Notes: generated by a model from the letters alone, not told the origin. Numbered from the stretch's first letter, positions 10,564 to 19,069 are shown. The stretch is 64,000 nucleotides of DNA from Allonocardiopsis opalescens (GCF_003002095.1 NZ_PVZC01000003.1:372001-436000), one strand, 5' to 3'. Numbers and translations: made by a program.

Positions 10564-11073
10564 TTAGGCGACGCTGCCGAAGTCGGCGGCGAGGGACTCG
10601 TCGTCGCGGAGCTTGGCGACGCCGCGGGAGACGGAGCTCTTGACGGTGCCGACGGAGACGCCGAGGCGGGCGGCGATCTCGGCCTCGCTCATGTCCTCGA
10701 AGTAGCGCAGGACGAGGGCGGCGCGCTGGCGGTCGGGGAGGCGTTCCAGGGCGCGCAGGAGGGCGTCGTGCAGGTCCGTGCGCCAGGTCTGGTCGTCCTC
10801 CTCCTGCTCGGGGAGGTCGGCGGTGGGGTAGATGTCGAGGTGGCGGCCGCGCCACCAGGAGATGTGGGTGTTGACCATGATCCGGCGGACGTAGGCGTCC
10901 AGGGCGCCCCGGTCGTCGACGCGGCCCCAGGAGATGCAGGTCTTGACCAGCGCGGCCTGCAGCAGGTCCTCGGCGTCGGCGCGGTGGCCGGTGAGGAGGT
11001 AGGCCGTGCGCAGCAGCGCCGGGCCGCGGGCCCGCACGTAGTCGCGGAAGTCGGCCAGGTCGTTGCGGTCCAT
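10564..11073 (-). CDS. SigE-family ECF RNA polymerase sigma factor
   Basis: A 169-residue extracytoplasmic-function sigma factor. Sigma region 2 (about 15-75) includes AYLLTGHRADAEDLLQAALV, a promoter -10 recognition region. Region 4 (about 105-160) ends with the helix-turn-helix EIAARLGVSVGTVKSSVSRG. It matches the actinobacterial SigE-like family, which often lacks an adjacent anti-sigma gene; none is evident here. The gene is transcribed toward tRNA-Ser, with 94 bp between its stop and the tRNA start on the same strand. Its target promoters cannot be read from this window. Confidence 0.92.
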   Translation of the reverse strand: MDRNDLADFRDYVRARGPALLRTAYLLTGHRADAEDLLQAALVKTCISWGRVDDRGALDAYVRRIMVNTHISWWRGRHLDIYPTADLPEQEEDDQTWRTDLHDALLRALERLPDRQRAALVLRYFEDMSEAEIAARLGVSVGTVKSSVSRGVAKLRDDESLAADFGSVA

Positions 11074-11236
11074 CTCACCACCGAACCGAGGGCTGGGTAC
11101 TCGGGCACCCCGACACGCTGGTGGGGGCCGCGCGCTACCGTCGTGCTGACGAGACGCAGATCACTCCTACCCCATATTCTGATCAACGATCACTACCTGG
11201 GCGAGTGGTGCGATCGGGGCGTGACCATGGACAGGC

Positions 11237-12784
11237 GTGACAAAGCCAGGTAGCCCGCAGGCCTGGCAAGGCGGCGAGCGAGACCCAGCACGGCGGCGGC
11301 TGCTGCGCGCCGCGGTGCTCGGCGGCGAGCCCGCGCTGCCTCCGGCCGACGGCCGCGCCGTGCGCGGAGCGCTCATCGACCTCAGCCCGCACTTCATCAC
11401 GCTCGCCACCCCTGAAGGCCCACGGCGCTTCGTCCTCGCCCCCACCGCGACCTACTGGCGCGGCGGCGCCGTCGAACTCACCGACCTGCGCCCCGGCCAG
11501 GTCATCACCGCCCGCCTGGCGCCCGGCGCCGACCCGCACGGCGACCGCCCCCCGCCCCAGGTCCGGCGCCCGGCCGCGGACGCTCCTGGCCGCGAGGGCT
11601 CGCGTGCGCACGGGCGTGCGGATCCGGCCGGCTGGGACGCCGGGACGGGCGGCGGGGCGTCGCCTGGCGGTGGCGGCCCGCGGGCGTCGGACACGGATCC
11701 CTCGCGTCGCGACGGCGGTCAGCGTGCGCACCGGCGTGCGGATCCGTCAGGGCGGGGACGGGAGGGACCGTCGGTCCGAGGAGGCGGGGACGACGGCTCG
11801 GGGCGTGGCGGCTCGCGGGGGCACGGGGCTCCATCGGGTGCGGGAAGCGCCGAGGAACGGTTCGCCCGGCGCGCCGGAGACGGCGGGTCCGCCGCGCGGC
11901 GGCGGAGCGACATGGTTCCGCTGGGCGCTCCCGTCGCTCCGGTGCTGGACCCGTCCGGACCGCGGTCGTTCCACGAGGGCTCGGAGGGCGCCGCCGTCCG
12001 CCTGGGCGTCGACCCGGACGGGGAGCGCGGTGCCGCGGCGCTCAGGGCCCAGGTGGGGGCCGGGCCCGCCGTGCCGAGGCCGCGGCGGCATCGGGGGGCG
12101 CGCGCGGAGGGCGACGCGGGGGACGGGGCGGTCGTCGAGCGGGTGTGGGCGGACATCGACCGGGTGGCCGGGGTGATCGTGGAGGTCGACGGGCGGGCGC
12201 TGGTGGTCGATACGGGCCACGACCGGCCGCGGCGGCGCGTGGTGATCCCCGAGCGGGCGGCCGGGCGGATCCAGGTGCGGCACCCCTGGCTGCGGCCCGG
12301 CCAGCTGTTCGACGCGGTGGGGCTGGCGAGGGCCGGGGTGTTCCAGGCGCTGCGTCCGGCCACCTCGCAGATGCCGTACCGGGTCGGCGCGGCGGAGCGG
12401 ACGGTCGGACGGGAGACGGACGTGATCGTCGGCAGCGTCACCTGGTGGAACCCCGGCGAGGGCGCCGACGCGTACGGGCTGGCCTATCCGGCGCTGGACC
12501 CGTCGGCCGACTGCGGGCCCGGCTGCGAGCGGGCCGAGGTCTGCCCGCCGCTGCCGCTGCTGTCGACCGGCTCGGTGCTGCGGGTGCGCAACGAGTGCGC
12601 CGGACGGGAGGCGCCGGTGGCGGTGACCGCGTGCGGGGCGATGGCGAGTCGGTTCTGCGACCGCTGCCTGGCCTGCGACACGTCGGTGCGGGGGCGGATC
12701 GCCGAACTGACGCTGCTCAGCTTCGTCGCCTTGGGCGGCGATCCGGAGACGGGCTGCTTCAACGCGACGATCACGGTGGAATGA
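11237..12784 (+). CDS. Cys-rich protein of unknown function, possible DPBB-like C-terminal domain
   Basis: A 515-residue protein starting at GTG; I do not recognise the whole. Three parts are visible. Residues 20-100 form a small beta-domain resembling OB-fold or DUF5666-like sequences (DLSPHFITLATPEG, LRPGQVITARL). Residues 100-290 are low-complexity Gly/Arg/Pro linker. Residues 295-515 contain another small beta-domain, then a region with nine Cys (ADCGPGC, FCDRCLAC, ETGCFN). The order TGSVLRVRN, VAVTACG, RIAELTLLSF, GGDPETGC is reminiscent of double-psi beta-barrel (RlpA/expansin-like) folds, but the match is loose. No classical signal peptide is evident. The next gene, a MauE-like redox membrane protein, starts 4 bp after the stop, so the two are probably co-translated and may share disulfide chemistry. 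Confidence 0.6.
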   Translation: MTKPGSPQAWQGGERDPARRRLLRAAVLGGEPALPPADGRAVRGALIDLSPHFITLATPEGPRRFVLAPTATYWRGGAVELTDLRPGQVITARLAPGADPHGDRPPPQVRRPAADAPGREGSRAHGRADPAGWDAGTGGGASPGGGGPRASDTDPSRRDGGQRAHRRADPSGRGREGPSVRGGGDDGSGRGGSRGHGAPSGAGSAEERFARRAGDGGSAARRRSDMVPLGAPVAPVLDPSGPRSFHEGSEGAAVRLGVDPDGERGAAALRAQVGAGPAVPRPRRHRGARAEGDAGDGAVVERVWADIDRVAGVIVEVDGRALVVDTGHDRPRRRVVIPERAAGRIQVRHPWLRPGQLFDAVGLARAGVFQALRPATSQMPYRVGAAERTVGRETDVIVGSVTWWNPGEGADAYGLAYPALDPSADCGPGCERAEVCPPLPLLSTGSVLRVRNECAGREAPVAVTACGAMASRFCDRCLACDTSVRGRIAELTLLSFVALGGDPETGCFNATITVE

Positions 12785-12788
12785 GCAC

Positions 12789-13586
12789 ATGCTGGATGTG
12801 GCCCGCGAGGCGCAGCTGCCGGTGGTGGGGATGCTGCTGATCGTGGCCGGCGCCGCCAAGCTGGTGAGCCGCCGGCCCGGCGGGCTCGCACTGCTGCTGG
12901 CCCCGGGCGGCGGGCGGCTGGTGAACGGCGGCGTGGGGGCGGCCGAGCTGGTGGTGGGCGCGCTGCTGCTGTTCGCGTCGGGCGTGCCGGGGCTGGCCGG
13001 GCGCTGGCTGGCGGTGCTGATGTTCGTCACCGCCTTCGTCGGCCTGCGGGAGCTGCGGCGGCAGCGTCCCGAGGCGGACTGCGGCTGCTTCGGCGAGCTC
13101 AGCGCCGCTCCGGTGTCGAGCCGCACCCTGGCCCGGGCGGCCGTGTGCGCGGGCGCGTCGCTTGCCACCATCGGGGTGTCGGCCACGGGCTGGCAGGTGC
13201 TGACCAGGCCCGCCCCGGTGCACATCGCCGGGGCGCTGACCACCGCCGCCGTGGTGGCGCTCCTGTCGCCCGAGTGGCGCGAGACGGCGGCACGGCTGCG
13301 CCGCGGCGTGCCCTGCGAGCGGCGCGAGGTCCCCGTCGCGCGCACCCTGGCCGCGCTGCGGTCGAGCGCCGCCTGGCGGGCGCACGCCCGCCACCTGACC
13401 GGACACGAGCCCCTCGACGTCTGGCGCGAGGGCTGCTGGCAGCTGGTCGCCTACCCCGCCACCGTCGACGGCGGCGCCGCCACGGTGGTCTTCGCCGTCC
13501 CCACCGGCCGACTCCGCCGCCGCCCGGTGCGCGCCGCCGTGGTACCCGGCGATGGTCCAGAGGGGGTCCGCCCGCCGGACGGGTGA
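12789..13586 (+). CDS. MauE/DoxX-like redox-associated membrane protein
   Basis: A 265-residue protein with about four hydrophobic helices in residues 8-160 and a soluble C-terminal ~110 residues. The motif ADCGCFGEL near residues 96-104 is the hallmark of MauE/DoxX-type membrane proteins, which are implicated in disulfide formation for periplasmic partners such as methylamine dehydrogenase. It begins 4 bp after the Cys-rich gene. The co-occurrence of a 9-Cys protein and a Cys-Gly-Cys membrane protein suggests a substrate and oxidant pair. This is inference from context; no mau structural genes are present. Confidence 0.75.
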   Translation: MLDVAREAQLPVVGMLLIVAGAAKLVSRRPGGLALLLAPGGGRLVNGGVGAAELVVGALLLFASGVPGLAGRWLAVLMFVTAFVGLRELRRQRPEADCGCFGELSAAPVSSRTLARAAVCAGASLATIGVSATGWQVLTRPAPVHIAGALTTAAVVALLSPEWRETAARLRRGVPCERREVPVARTLAALRSSAAWRAHARHLTGHEPLDVWREGCWQLVAYPATVDGGAATVVFAVPTGRLRRRPVRAAVVPGDGPEGVRPPDG

Positions 13587-13700
13587 TACCGGCGGCGGCG
13601 CCGCGACACGGCACGGGGGAGAGCGCGCCGTGCGGCCGGCGTCGGACGCGGCCCTGCCCGCGGCGGAGACGCGAACCCGCGATCCGAAACGCCGGGACCT

Positions 13701-13812
13701 GTCGGGGGTACCCCCCGAGATCCATTCTTCCAGGTGACCCCGCCCCAGAGTGTGCCTCAGTGCGGGTTGTGGACAGCACGGACCGATGCGGTCGACTTGT
13801 GCACAGATCGCC
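13701..13812 (+). repeat. Paired-box intergenic element, copy A
   Basis: A 112-bp element repeated at 36119-36230 (minus) with the same length and high identity, and again at 36331-36443 (minus). It starts with a GGGGGTACCCCC palindrome, then TCCATTCTTCCAGGTGA. At 13767 and 13797 lie TTGTGGACAG and TTGTGCACAG, exactly 30 bp apart and resembling DnaA boxes (TTGTCCACA). It is downstream of the MauE-like gene and non-coding by appearance. Function is unknown. Confidence 0.7.
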
Positions 13813-13845
13813 ATGTGCCGCTTGTGCGCAGATGCCCATGTGCCG
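13796..13845 (+). repeat. Two tandem 25-bp repeats
   Basis: Units 13796-13820 and 13821-13845 have the form CTTGTGC(A/G)CAGAT..CCATGTGCCG and differ at three positions. The first overlaps the second box of the element to its left. Confidence 0.7.
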
Positions 13846-13891
13846 AGGTCTCCCATGCGGCGATGCCGCTCGGCCTTCCGGCATCGTGCTC

Positions 13892-13929
13892 TCTACGGCT
13901 GTCTAGCCCCACGTGTAGACAGCCGTAGA
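13892..13929. other. Perfect 14-bp inverted repeat in intergenic DNA
   Basis: Arms TCTACGGCTGTCTA and TAGACAGCCGTAGA flank a 10-base spacer, and a smaller hairpin (CGATGCCG/CGGCATCG) occupies 13861-13886. No T-run follows. The lower-GC tail to 14030 includes TTCTAGAGAA and an AAGCTT site. The whole 13587-14030 gap shows no convincing gene. The hairpin might terminate the two converging genes or be a binding site. Confidence 0.6.
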
Positions 13930-14030
13930 CAACCCGATGCCGACGGCGATCGCGCTCCATAAGCCATTCTAGAGAATTCGCAATACTCCACTAGAAAGCT
14001 TGATCGACGGGCGGGCGCCCCGGGTCCGGC

Positions 14031-15365
14031 CTACAAGGGCTGGGTGCGGAGGAAGTTGCCGAAGTGGGGGACGGTGAAGGCGATGAGGCCGCGTTCGGCG
14101 CTGTAGATGAGGCCCTTCTTGATCAGGCTGTCGCGGGCGGGTGAGAGGCTGGAGGGTTTGCGGCCGAGGACCTCGGCGACGTCGGCGGTGGCGGCGGGCT
14201 CGTCGCCGAGCGAGGCCATGGCGCGCATGTAGTCGCGCTCGGCGGGGGTGGCGCGCTCGTAGCGGCTGCCGAAGAAGCCGACGGCGAGTTCGGCGGCGGC
14301 CTCGGGGGCGGCCACCCGCACGTCGTCGGAGGTGATCGGGGTGCGCAGGGCGAGGTCCCAGGTGACCTTGCCGTACGCCTGGACGAAGAAGGGGTAGCCC
14401 TCGCAGATCTCGTACAGGGCGTCCAGCGCGTCGGCCTCGAAGGCGACGTCCTCCTGGGCGGCGGGCACGGTGAGGGCGGAGTCGGCGGCGGCGCGGTCGA
14501 GGCGGTCGATCCGGGCGTAGCGGAACAGCCGCTCGGAGTAGCTCTTGCTGGCCGACAGCACCGACGGCAGGTGCGGGAGCCCGGCGCCGACCACGATCAG
14601 CGGGCCGCCGCTCTGCGAGAGCTCGTGGCAGGCCGCGCAGAGCGCCGAGATGTCGTCGGCCGGGACGTCCTGCATCTCGTCGATGAACAGCGCGATGCCC
14701 ACCCCGAGGTCGGTGGCGACGGAGGCGGCGTCCACGAACAGCTCGGTGAGGTCGATCTCGAGGTCGCCGGAGTCGGCCCGCCCGCGCACGGCGACCGCGT
14801 CGATGCCCGGCTGCCAGCGCGAGGGGCCCTTCGCCGCCCGGGCCGGCTCGTCGAGCGGCTTGGCCATCGCGAACGACTTCAGCACGCCGAGGACGTGCTC
14901 GATCCGCTCGGGGGCGCGGTGGCGGGGGCTCAGCTCGCGCAGCGCCATGTGCAGCGCGGCGGCGACCGGCCGCCGGATGGACTGGTCGGGGCGGGCCTCG
15001 ATCTTGCCGGTGCCCCACAGCTTCTGGATGGCCATCGAGCGGAACGCGTTCAGCAGCACGGTCTTGCCGACGCCGCGCAGGCCGGTCAGGACCATACTGC
15101 GCTCGGGGCGCCCGCGTGCGACCCGCTCCAGCACGACTTCGAACTGCCGCAGCTCGCGCTCCCGGCCGGCCAGTTCGGGCGGGCGCTGTCCGGCCCCGGG
15201 CGCGTAGGGGTTTCGCACAGGGTCCACGGGATCGGACTCTATATCCGCGTCTAGGCCCGGATCTAGATTGGGATAGAACGGGGCATCGACCGGGCCGCCC
15301 CACCCGGCGTGCTGGCGCAGCGCCCGCGAGCGGCCGCGGCACTCCCGCGGCACCACGGCGGCCAT
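14031..15365 (-). CDS. AAA-family ATPase with C-terminal winged helix (Orc/Cdc6-like)
   Basis: A 444-residue protein. The P-loop GLRGVGKT lies near residue 93, Walker B is LFIDEMQD, and sensor-like VVGAGLPHLP follows. The C-terminal ~80 residues (ERDYMRAMASLGDE.. SSLSPARDSLIKKGL) form a winged helix. It resembles actinobacterial AAA ATPases of the STAND/ORC type found as single genes, whose role is unknown. The start at 15365 is preceded by GGAAGGGGAG; the frame is open upstream, but homology-like sequence begins only near here. It reads away from the membrane-protein operon at 15615, so the 249-bp gap holds promoters for both. Confidence 0.75.
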   Translation of the reverse strand: MAAVVPRECRGRSRALRQHAGWGGPVDAPFYPNLDPGLDADIESDPVDPVRNPYAPGAGQRPPELAGRERELRQFEVVLERVARGRPERSMVLTGLRGVGKTVLLNAFRSMAIQKLWGTGKIEARPDQSIRRPVAAALHMALRELSPRHRAPERIEHVLGVLKSFAMAKPLDEPARAAKGPSRWQPGIDAVAVRGRADSGDLEIDLTELFVDAASVATDLGVGIALFIDEMQDVPADDISALCAACHELSQSGGPLIVVGAGLPHLPSVLSASKSYSERLFRYARIDRLDRAAADSALTVPAAQEDVAFEADALDALYEICEGYPFFVQAYGKVTWDLALRTPITSDDVRVAAPEAAAELAVGFFGSRYERATPAERDYMRAMASLGDEPAATADVAEVLGRKPSSLSPARDSLIKKGLIYSAERGLIAFTVPHFGNFLRTQPL

Positions 15366-15601
15366 ACCGCTCCCCTTCCGGCCTCCGGCCAACATCGAAC
15401 AGGCGTTCGATTGCGTAGAAGATAGCGCAGCCGCCCGCCCGCCGCCAGCCGTTCGGACGGATTCAGCGTGCGGCCCGGCACCGCCCGCCGGCGCGCAGAT
15501 CCCGCCCGGCCTGGGCGCCCCGGCCCGTGGCCTGAGTCGGCCAAGGCCGCTCCGGGACGTCTTGACGGGCGCTGATCGGTGGGAATGGGGCACTTGTTCA
15601 C

Positions 15602-15607
15602 TAAACT
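15602..15607 (+). promoter_or_regulatory. -10 hexamer TAAACT placed for a leaderless start
   Basis: TAAACT ends 7 bases before the GTG at 15615, the spacing expected when transcription begins at the start codon itself. This favours GTG 15615 over the in-frame ATG at 15579, which lacks a ribosome site. No clear -35 is seen. Confidence 0.45.
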
Positions 15608-15614
15608 GCCCCCC

Positions 15615-16217
15615 GTGGCCCACGCAGCTCCCCAGACGGCAGCCCCCGAATCCGACGAGCGGCCGCCATGGCTCCTCCTCGTCATCGCGGCGGTGGTCAT
15701 CGCGGTGGCCTCGCTCGTCATCTGGCCCCTCGGCGGCTTCCGCACCGCACCCGAACCCGTCCCCCAGCTCCAGGCGGGCGCCCAGGCGCGCAACGCGCTG
15801 CTGGCCATCACCCCGGTCGAGGTCCGGGTCTTCACCGACGATTCCGAGTTCGGCGGCGGCACCTACATCGAACTGGTCGCCGACCTCGAAGTCCTCGACC
15901 GCCGCCCGATGAGCGCATGGGACCTCAACACGGCGCTGGAGGCCAGGCTGATGCCGTCCACCCAGGAACTCGACCACTTCGAGATCCGGGTCGAACGCGA
16001 CCCCGAGGCGATCTACTCCTCCCTCAACCCCGGCATGCCCGAGCGCGCCATGATCCGCTGGCCGGTCGAGGCGCTCGCCGAGGGCGACAACGAGGTGCGG
16101 ATCCAGTTCTGGGACGTGGTCTACCAAGCCGGATTCGTCGACGAGTCCTCCCGCTGGTTCATCGGCGACCGCGTGATCGCCGAGTACCGGCTGCCACTGG
16201 CGGGAGCGGGCGAATGA
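15615..16217 (+). CDS. Single-pass membrane-anchored protein of unknown function
   Basis: About 200 residues from the GTG. A short cytoplasmic Pro-rich segment (ESDERPPW) is followed by one transmembrane helix (LLLVIAAVVIAVASLVIW, about residues 19-36) and a ~160-residue extracellular domain of probable beta structure (VEVRVFTDDSEFGGGTYIEL). I do not recognise the family. It overlaps the next gene by ATGA and is the first of three co-translated genes that all encode membrane-anchored extracellular domains, suggesting a complex. Confidence 0.7.
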   Translation: MAHAAPQTAAPESDERPPWLLLVIAAVVIAVASLVIWPLGGFRTAPEPVPQLQAGAQARNALLAITPVEVRVFTDDSEFGGGTYIELVADLEVLDRRPMSAWDLNTALEARLMPSTQELDHFEIRVERDPEAIYSSLNPGMPERAMIRWPVEALAEGDNEVRIQFWDVVYQAGFVDESSRWFIGDRVIAEYRLPLAGAGE

Positions 16218-16801
16218 AGTGGTACGCCATCCCGCTGAGCCTGCTGCTGCTGGTGGGCCTGGTCCTCGTCGGCCGGCTGGAGATCGACGACCCCGAACTG
16301 GTGGAGCCGCTGTCCTACAGCGGCGACGCGGGCGAAAGGGTGCACGCCGGCTCCTTCAGCGTGCTGGTCAACCAGGTCGCCGCCACCGGGCAGATCGCCG
16401 ACGCCTCCGACCTCGGCGAGCCCGAGCCCAAGGACACCCAGGGCGTGTGGCTGGTGATCGTGATGGCGATGAGCTCGACCAGCACGCCGCTGAACATCGT
16501 CAGCCCCGTCATCGTGACGGACGACGGCTACGAGTACGCCGCCACCCAGCGCGTCTTCAACACCATCGCGAACCACAGCGCCCCGTTCCAGCCCGGGATC
16601 CCGCAGGCCGGCGCGATGGCCTTCGAGCTGCCGCCGGAGCGGCTGCCCGGCGCCCGGCTGCGCTTCAGCACCTCGGAGGGCATCGACGACCGCCTCGCCG
16701 GCCAGGTGGAGATCGACCTCGGCATCGACGCCGCCCGGGCCGCCGAACTCACCGAGAACGCTCCCGAGCTGATCCAGATCCCCGAGGTTGGTTACCCCTG
16801 A
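16214..16801 (+). CDS. Membrane-anchored protein of unknown function (second in trio)
   Basis: A 195-residue protein with an N-terminal signal anchor (WYAIPLSLLLLVGLVLVG) and an extracellular domain. The segment VWLVIVMAMSSTSTPLNIVSP and later residues look like a DUF4352-type immunoglobulin-like fold, in which VWLVVxxxxxN and a following 'TPLxxxxP' are typical; this is a loose match. It starts in the ATGA overlap with the preceding stop and ends overlapping the next start (TGATG). Tight coupling indicates an operon. Confidence 0.7.
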   Translation: MKWYAIPLSLLLLVGLVLVGRLEIDDPELVEPLSYSGDAGERVHAGSFSVLVNQVAATGQIADASDLGEPEPKDTQGVWLVIVMAMSSTSTPLNIVSPVIVTDDGYEYAATQRVFNTIANHSAPFQPGIPQAGAMAFELPPERLPGARLRFSTSEGIDDRLAGQVEIDLGIDAARAAELTENAPELIQIPEVGYP

Positions 16802-17757
16802 TGAGCCACGGACGCGACGCCTCCGGCCGGCAGCCGCACCACCGCCCGCCCGGCGCCCACGCCGCCGCAGGCGGCCCGCCGCCCTGGGACGGACGCTACG
16901 GGCCGTACGGGCAGCCTCCGCAGGTCGGACCCGCCACCGGCGGCAACCGGCCCCAGCCCGGCCCGGTGCCCTCGGGGCCGCAGTACCCGCCCACCCAGGG
17001 CCAGCCCTCCTGGCGCGGCGCCCCGCCCCCCGGCGGCCCGCCCGCCGGCCCGCCGCCGTGGCCCGGCCCCGCCGCAGCGCAGCCCCCCGGACCGCCGCCC
17101 GCGCCGCGGCCCGGCCCGCCCCCGGGCGCACCGCCCGGACGGCGCCGCACGCCCTGGTGGCGGCGCGGCCACACCCCGCACATGCTCGCGCTGGCCGTGG
17201 TGCTCCCCGCGGCGCTGGCGGTGCCGTGGTACTTCCAGCGCCAGTCCCTGCTGCAGGACGGAGCGGGGGCCCTGCCCGCGGTGCACGTGCCGCCGGACCA
17301 GCCCAGTGAGTACGCCGGCGCGCAGTGGCGCTTCGTCTCGGCCGAGTCCAGCGACCCCGCCGAGTCCTCCAGCCTGCCCGTGCCCGCCGACACCGTGCTG
17401 GTCGAGACCGTCTTCTCGATCACCCCCGCCGACGCCGAGTCCAGCGAGGCCGTGCGCAGCTGCAGCTTCTCGCTCTACGACGACCAGGGCCGCCGCTGGG
17501 ACACCGCCGCCGGCTTCGACTCCCTCACCGAGGAGGAGAGCGAGGTGCTGTCGGCGGCGTGGGGCTGCACCACCGCCGACAGCGAGCCGCTGCCGCCCGG
17601 CGAGGAGCACCTGGTCAGCGTGGACTTCCTGGTGCCCGCCGACGCCACCGGTCTCAGCCCCGAGGTGCGGCTGCTCTTCCTCAGCGAGGAGGACGCCGCC
17701 GCGGAGGGCGTGCCCTACATCGAGCCGGAGGTGCTGCGCTTCGCGCCGCTGGACTGA
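16801..17757 (+). CDS. Pro-rich membrane-anchored protein of unknown function (third in trio)
   Basis: A 318-residue protein. Residues 1-120 are a Pro/Gly-rich cytoplasmic tail (PPPWDGRYGPYGQPP, repeated PGPPP), followed by a basic stop-transfer (GRRRTPWWRRGH). One transmembrane helix (MLALAVVLPAALAVPWYF) leads to a ~180-residue acidic extracellular domain with two Cys that could pair (RSCSF, WGCTT). Pro-rich tails of this type are common in actinobacterial membrane proteins. Function unknown; probably works with the two upstream proteins. Confidence 0.7.
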   Translation: MSHGRDASGRQPHHRPPGAHAAAGGPPPWDGRYGPYGQPPQVGPATGGNRPQPGPVPSGPQYPPTQGQPSWRGAPPPGGPPAGPPPWPGPAAAQPPGPPPAPRPGPPPGAPPGRRRTPWWRRGHTPHMLALAVVLPAALAVPWYFQRQSLLQDGAGALPAVHVPPDQPSEYAGAQWRFVSAESSDPAESSSLPVPADTVLVETVFSITPADAESSEAVRSCSFSLYDDQGRRWDTAAGFDSLTEEESEVLSAAWGCTTADSEPLPPGEEHLVSVDFLVPADATGLSPEVRLLFLSEEDAAAEGVPYIEPEVLRFAPLD

Positions 17758-17771
17758 GCGGCCCCGCTCAG
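17754..17771. terminator. Hairpin shared by two converging genes
   Basis: CTGAGCGG-CC-CCGCTCAG is a perfect 8-bp stem that contains both stop codons: TGA of the plus-strand gene and TGA of the minus-strand gene. It probably ends transcription in both directions, though neither side has a T-run. Confidence 0.5.
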
Positions 17772-19069
17772 GAGAAGACCTTCTCGCGCCCCTTGGAGCG
17801 GCGGCCCCGGCTGAGGTGGCCCACCCGGCGCAGGGTCAGCTCGAACGCGGCCGCCAGCAGGCAGACGCGCAGGATCTCGTGCAGGGCGTCCACGCCGAAC
17901 TCCACGAAGGGCAGCCGGTTCCACCACCATTCCAGGAAGTCGTGCGGGCCCATCGCGTACAGCACGCCGCGGTACAGCCAGTCCATGCCGATCTCCAGCA
18001 GCGTGTAGATCAGGCAGTAGCTCAGGTAGAACACCATCCCGGTGCGCAGCACGAAGCGGAAGGCGTTCAGGAACGGCGTGTACTTGTCCTGCAGGTCGCG
18101 GGTGAGGCTGACGCCGGCCCAGCGCAGGGACCGCGGGATGCGCGAGCTGAGGCGGTCGATGCGCTCCTCCAGCCGCCCGGTGCCCTCGATCAGCGCGCGG
18201 TTGCGCGAGATCTCCGCGCCGAAGACCACGGCCGCGATGGTGAGCCACAGGATCGGCTGGAGCAGGCCGTCCTTGAGGTAGGGCCAGATCTCGACCAGCC
18301 ACCAGTCCCAGCTGAGGTTCACGAACAGGTTCAGCTCGAACGGCACCAGGCCGTCCAGGAAGGTGATCGAGGACTGGACGGCGTCGCCGATGCCCTGCAC
18401 GAACACGCGGTTGCCCAGCCAGGTCCAGAAGTCGCCGATCAGCTGGGCGACGGTGAACAGGGCGAAGAAGGTCCAGACGGACTCGAACACCGCGGTGGTG
18501 ATGCCCAGCCAGCGGTTGTGGCTGCGGTTGTAGAGGTTCTCGAAGACCCAGCGGGCCAGCCAGGCGCCGATCGCGACGGCCATCGGGATGCCGAAGGCGA
18601 CCCCGTTCAGCTCATCGCCGAGGATGTCGAGGTTGCCGGTGGAGTTGAAGAAGCCGACGCCGTACTCGCGCACCTCGTCCGCGATGAGGTTCCAGGCGCC
18701 GTAGAAGATGAGGAACGGCAGGATGGCCTGGGCCACCGCGTCGATGACGTTGTGCTCCTCCTCGTCGAAGGCGCTGAGGTCGGCGACGGGGCGGCGGTGG
18801 GTGCGCAGCTCCGACTGGAGGGTGGGCAGGCCGGGGCGGACCGCGTGGAACATCAGGATCATCGCCACGAGGGTGATGAGGATCGACAGGCTCAGACCCG
18901 CGTAGCCGAGCAGCCGGTGCTGCTCCCCGGCCAGGATCAGCACCTGCATGAAGAGGTCGTGCAGGAGCTGCCCCAGCGCGTACCAGAGCAGCATCGGCGC
19001 CCAGTAGCGCCGCACGAGGTCCAGCGTCAGGACGATGAGGGCCCACGGCGAGGCGGACAAGATGGCCAC
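17768..19069 (-). CDS. Multi-pass integral membrane protein of unknown function
   Basis: A 433-residue protein with about eight hydrophobic helices, including LIVLTLDLVRRYWAPMLLWYAL, LSLSILITLVAMILMFHAV, PFLIFYGAWNLIADEV, WLTIAAVVFGAEISR and FVLRTGMVFYLSYCLIY. It is rich in Trp and ends in a basic tail (RGRRSKGREKVFS). No transport or enzymatic motif is recognised. Codon use and GC match the surroundings. It converges on the membrane-anchored trio, so it is a separate transcription unit. Confidence 0.75.
   Translation of the reverse strand: MAILSASPWALIVLTLDLVRRYWAPMLLWYALGQLLHDLFMQVLILAGEQHRLLGYAGLSLSILITLVAMILMFHAVRPGLPTLQSELRTHRRPVADLSAFDEEEHNVIDAVAQAILPFLIFYGAWNLIADEVREYGVGFFNSTGNLDILGDELNGVAFGIPMAVAIGAWLARWVFENLYNRSHNRWLGITTAVFESVWTFFALFTVAQLIGDFWTWLGNRVFVQGIGDAVQSSITFLDGLVPFELNLFVNLSWDWWLVEIWPYLKDGLLQPILWLTIAAVVFGAEISRNRALIEGTGRLEERIDRLSSRIPRSLRWAGVSLTRDLQDKYTPFLNAFRFVLRTGMVFYLSYCLIYTLLEIGMDWLYRGVLYAMGPHDFLEWWWNRLPFVEFGVDALHEILRVCLLAAAFELTLRRVGHLSRGRRSKGREKVFS

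Noticed and set aside
10289-10855. Minus-strand ORF overlapping tRNA-Ser
   Set aside because: It runs through the tRNA and out of frame with the sigma factor; shadow.
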